This document shows positions 7,862-10,752 of a stretch of DNA of 10,752 bases, one piece after another (positions within the stretch are counted from its first letter, which is position 1; every line of letters begins with the position of its first letter). Made by a program: the position numbers and the translations under genes. The stretch lies in assembly GCA_003990745.1 (NCBI GenBank), contig RBNI01007011.1, forward strand, positions 1 through 10,752. Direction: 5' to 3'. The stretch is from Jimgerdemannia flammicorona. Its lineage: Eukaryota > Mucoromycota > Endogonomycetes > Endogonales > Endogonaceae. The notes under the pieces were generated by a model. The model ran no database searches, was not told the DNA's origin, and saw nothing but the letters and a program-made list of their open reading frames with translations.

Positions 7862-10450
7862 AAGTAGGGATGGGCCTGGACATTGGCGGCTCAACGCTTC
7901 TTTATTGGAGGATGGTTCTTTATGGGCTGACTGGGAGGTGGAGGCAGCAATGAAGATAATTAGATGGAGGGAGCAGGGATTGGTAATTGGGGACTGCTGG
8001 CAGAGGCTGAAGTCGAGTGCTCAGAGGTTCTGGAGGGATGCAGGGAAAGGAAGGAGCGCACAAAGGTGGAGGCGAGTGCAATGGGCTTCACATAGATTGG
8101 TGGTCCTTCTGGAGAAATGGGCAGTATAGAAGGAGGGGGATGGAGTAGCTGATTGGCGCATTCTGTGGTTAACGAAGGAAGTCGAGGAGCTGAAGGGGGT
8201 GTTACGAAGGGAGGAGGAGAATCAGTTGAATGGAATGGTGGTGAGACTGCGGTGGCAGGGGTTGGAAGAAGGGGAGTGATCCACGAAATTCCTCTCCTGG
8301 CTGCTCCAGGCACGAAGGACCAGGCAGCGGTGGGATGGTACCTTGGATGAGGATGGGGAGATGGTGACGGGCACGCCTGAGATTTTGGGATTGCTGCAAA
8401 ACCGCTGGGGAAGTTTGTGGAGTGAGGAGGAGGGAGGTGAGGATGCACAGAACATTGAGTGGATGTTGGAGGACTGGCACCCGGACCTGGCTCTGGGGCT
8501 GGGGATGCTGGGGGATCCCATTCGAGGAGAGGAGGTGTGTAAAGTCCTGGCATCGACAAGTAAAGGGACTGCTCTGGGGGAGGATGGACTACCCTGGGAT
8601 TTCTGGAAGAGAATGGTTAAGGTGGAAGGGGTCTTGGAGGAGATTACTGCAATATGTAATGAAGTTATTCGATCCGGTGCTTGGATTGGGGGTCAGCGCC
8701 TAGGACTGGTCTCCCTGCTCTTCAAGGACAAGGTGAGAAAGGAGGATTGGAAGAGTTGGCAGCCGATTATGCTCCTTGATATGGACCGCAAGTTGGTGAC
8801 GAAGATCTTGGTGAACAGGCTACAAGGGATTGCTCAGCGTGTTCTGGGAGTGGAGCAGCGAGGGTTCGTAGGAGGCCAGTTGATATGAGATGGTACTGCT
8901 TGGGTCCATGGAGTGATCGAAGGGGCTCGGGCAGATGGGGTTGATGGCCGGTTGGTATTCCTGGACCAGGAGAAGGCATATGACAGAGTGCGGAGAGTCT
9001 GGCTGGAAGGTGTCCTGAGACATATTGGTATTCCGCTGGATTTTCGGAGAGCGCTAGTCAGCCTTTTGGAGGGCAGTCAAGCAGCTTTGGTGGTGAATGG
9101 CCACAGGGGAACGAGCTTCCCGCTAGGACGTGGAGTACCACAAGGGGATCCATTGTCCCCCATCCTATATGCCCTGTCCTTGGAGTCCCTTCTGGACAGG
9201 ATCCAGCGCAGAATTGGGGGTTTGAACATTTTGGGGATTAACTGGAAGGTTGGAGCCTTTGCGGATGATATGGTGGTCGGTCTGGGTTCCTTTGTTGATG
9301 TGGAGGAGCTGCGCAGGACTGTGGAATGGTATGAGAAGGGCTCGGGAGCATGGCTTACCTGGTACAAATGCGAAACTATAGTTCTAGGAGGGGGAATAGC
9401 TGGCGGCGAAGTGATAGGAAGGGTGGTTCCTGCTGGAGAACTAGTCCGGTACTTGGGGATATATTTCTTGGTGTATGGATCTCTACTACCTCGAGTATGG
9501 TGGAAACAGTAGCTCTTGGCATGGGGGAATATTCTGTTGGGGTGGGGTGGCCGGCACATATCCTTGGCAGGAAGGGTGATGGTGCTGAACGTGTACTGGT
9601 TGCCTAAGCTGTGGTATTTGGGGTATCATTTGGACTTCCCAGCTTGGGTGGTCAAGCGGCTTCTGAAATTGGCAAGATCGTGGATCTGGGCAGGACGGAG
9701 GAGCCAAATTGGCTGGAAGACTCTGGCGCTACCAGTTGACAGGGGAGGGCTGGGCTTGGTGGACTTGGCCAAGCATCTATAATGCCTGAGAGCTTGGTGA
9801 TTGAAGAGAGCTAGTGAGTTGTGAGGGGGGGAATGGGTGCCTCTTAAGCAGAGAGTGTGGGAAGTTAGATACTCCCCTCGTGGCACGACTGGTGATCTGT
9901 TGGCGCTGGTGGCTTTGGATGGTAGTCAAAAGATGCACTATAAGGGGTTTTGGTGGGGAGTGGTAGACAGTGCAAGACGAATTGGACTTAGATGGTAGGG
10001 TGATGAGGGGGAGGAGGAATGGGCACTGTGGATGTGGAGGTGGGATCAGCTGCTGGTAGGTGGTACTTTGGTGGAAGATTTTCAGCTTGGTGACGGTATG
10101 GAATGTCTGATGGGCCCTGGGGGAGATGCTTGGCCCGAGGCTTGGCAGCAGGCTGGGATTGGAGAGGAGTGGGACTGGAACGGGGTTTGGATTTGGAGCA
10201 AGCAGGTGTCACGGTGGCTTCCCCCCAAGTTCTGGGTGATATGGTGGAGGTTCTTATGGCGAAATGTGATGCTGAACTATCGGTCAGGGTACTTGGTGCC
10301 AGGGGGCATATTTGAATATGAGGAATGTTTGAATATGGGTCAGGAGGGGGGTGTGGTACAGATGCCTGAACATTGGCTTGGAGAGTGCGAGGTAATGGGG
10401 GACTTTTGGGACATTATTTCTAGTGGGTTGGGGCTACGGCCTTTGACGGA

Positions 10451-10472
10451 GGGGGAGGGAGGGAGATGGGGG
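10451..10472 (+). other. Short-loop G-quadruplex motif in the ORF2 C-terminal region
   Basis: G-runs of 5, 3, 3 and 5 with loops A, A and AGAT on the sense strand. Short loops generally favour a stable parallel quadruplex. Confidence 0.65.
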
Positions 10473-10660
10473 AACCTTCGGAGGAGGTTAGTGGATGGGG
10501 CTGGGGATGAGTGGTTGACTCTGGGTTGGGCCTGGCGATTTGGATAGGGATGGCAGATCATTGGCGATAGGTCTTTGAGGAGGGCCAGCCAGCTACCACT
10601 GCAGCGAGGGTAGCGCACTGGAAATGGTTAATACTAGACATTTTGAATGGTTGGTGGCAA

Positions 10661-10681
10661 GGGTGGGGGGAGGGAGGGGGG
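10661..10681 (+). other. G-quadruplex motif with three 1-base loops
   Basis: G-runs of 3, 6, 3 and 6 separated by single bases T, A and A. All-single-base loops make this the strongest quadruplex candidate in the window. It lies near the right edge, in the coding end of ORF2. Confidence 0.7.
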
Positions 10682-10752
10682 AGTCGCCAGAAGCTGGTAG
10701 ACTACATCTGTAAAAAGAGCGAGGGGAGGGTTTGGGTGGTGGGTGATTGGGT

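Larger units (their letters stand above)
5111..10752 (+). mobile_element. APE-type LINE (L1/Tx1-like), two ORFs, nested in the Ty3 pol gene
   Basis: A non-LTR retrotransposon on the + strand: short leader, ORF1, 31-nt spacer and ORF2 with APE endonuclease, reverse transcriptase and C-terminal region. It begins where Ty3 RNase H homology stops and continues past the right edge, so the 3' UTR, tail and target-site duplication are not visible. LINE copies are usually 5'-truncated; this one has a leader and a well-placed ORF1 start, so it looks full length at the 5' end. The sense strand is markedly G- and purine-rich and keeps its CpG sites, in sharp contrast to the host Ty3 element. Eleven premature stops and two 1-nt frameshifts show it is dead. 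The endonuclease-RT layout resembles L1/Tx1 more than the Tad clade common in fungi, but clade assignment needs a tree. Confidence 0.88.
7149..10752 (+). pseudogene. LINE ORF2: APE endonuclease and reverse transcriptase, decayed
   Basis: One frame runs from ATG 7149 to about 10531, then shifts by a 1-nt deletion and stays coding to the window edge (about 1,200 codons). Endonuclease, residues 1-240: LNVNGL (N11), LLQDV (D40 where Glu is usual), GDFN (D138, N140), SRIDWVL (D201) and SDH (S225, D226, H227). RT: STKFLSWLLQ, LLDMDRKLVTKILVNRLQ, motif A VFLDQEKAYDRV (Asp at 8964-8966), motif B RGVPQGDPLSPILYAL (9129-9176) and motif C FADD at 9258-9269. After RT come RHISLAGRVMVLN, GGLGLVDL, and a Trp-rich zf-RVT-like end with LPPKFWVIWWRFLWRN and HWLGEC. 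In intact elements ORF2 nicks target DNA and copies the RNA there (target-primed reverse transcription). Stops: TAG 8127, 9510, 9996, 10568; TGA 8277, 8886, 9798, 9822; TAA 9780. Confidence 0.9.

Noticed and set aside
8343..9512. A domesticated, retron-type or diversity-generating reverse transcriptase
   Set aside because: The RT is flanked by an APE endonuclease and LINE C-terminal region in one frame with an ORF1 upstream, so it is a plain LINE RT.
5199..10570. Recoded stop codons (alternative genetic code) as the reason for in-frame TGA, TAG and TAA
   Set aside because: All three stops appear, frameshifts are also present, and every stop is one transition from an ordinary codon. Mutational decay is simpler.

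Overview
This window is a nested pair of decayed retrotransposons in what is most likely a fungal nuclear genome. No intact host gene, tRNA, rRNA, CRISPR array or bacterial-type operon is visible. The fungal assignment is an inference from the Ty3-type reverse transcriptase, the compact LTR, the two-ORF LINE and the way both elements have decayed. A transposon-rich fungus with heavy cytosine methylation would fit, but the species cannot be fixed from sequence alone.

Layout. Positions 1-1185 are C-rich, gene-free flanking DNA with no recognisable product. An LTR with TGTTA/TAACA ends starts at 1186. Its U3 carries about 4.8 copies of a 35-bp tandem repeat, followed by a TATA box and a poly(A) signal. 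From about 1542 to 5110 lies the AT-rich body of a Ty3/Gypsy element in the + orientation. In order it holds a degenerate gag with a ruined CCHC zinc knuckle (2772-2813), an aspartic protease (DSG at 3574-3582), a reverse transcriptase (about 4140-4760, YxDD-box at 4611-4625) and the first residues of RNase H. All are broken by many stops and at least two frame changes. This body is almost free of CpG: one CpG is found between 1127 and 5169.

At about 5110, just after the RNase H motif corresponding to TDASD, the Ty3 homology stops and a G-rich LINE begins in the same orientation. It runs off the right edge at 10752. The LINE appears complete at its 5' end: a leader of about 88 nt, then ORF1 (5199-7117, two RRM-like modules, no zinc knuckle seen), a 31-nt spacer, and ORF2 (from 7149: APE-type endonuclease, reverse transcriptase with FADD, Trp-rich C-terminal region). 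Reading frame is kept for almost the whole 5.6 kb. The defects are 11 premature stops, each one transition away from a sense codon, and two apparent 1-nt deletions. The RT and endonuclease resemble the L1/Tx1 group; the clade is not certain.

How they relate. The LINE inserted into the Ty3 pol gene, so it is the younger of the two. Both elements look inactivated mainly by C-to-T type transitions. The Ty3 copy is decayed to the point of CpG extinction, while the LINE keeps its CpGs and most of its frames. The sense strand of the LINE also carries several canonical G-quadruplex motifs. I see no undescribed enzymatic system. The points most worth checking are the nested junction, the CpG desert, the LINE ORF1 architecture and the G-quadruplex density.
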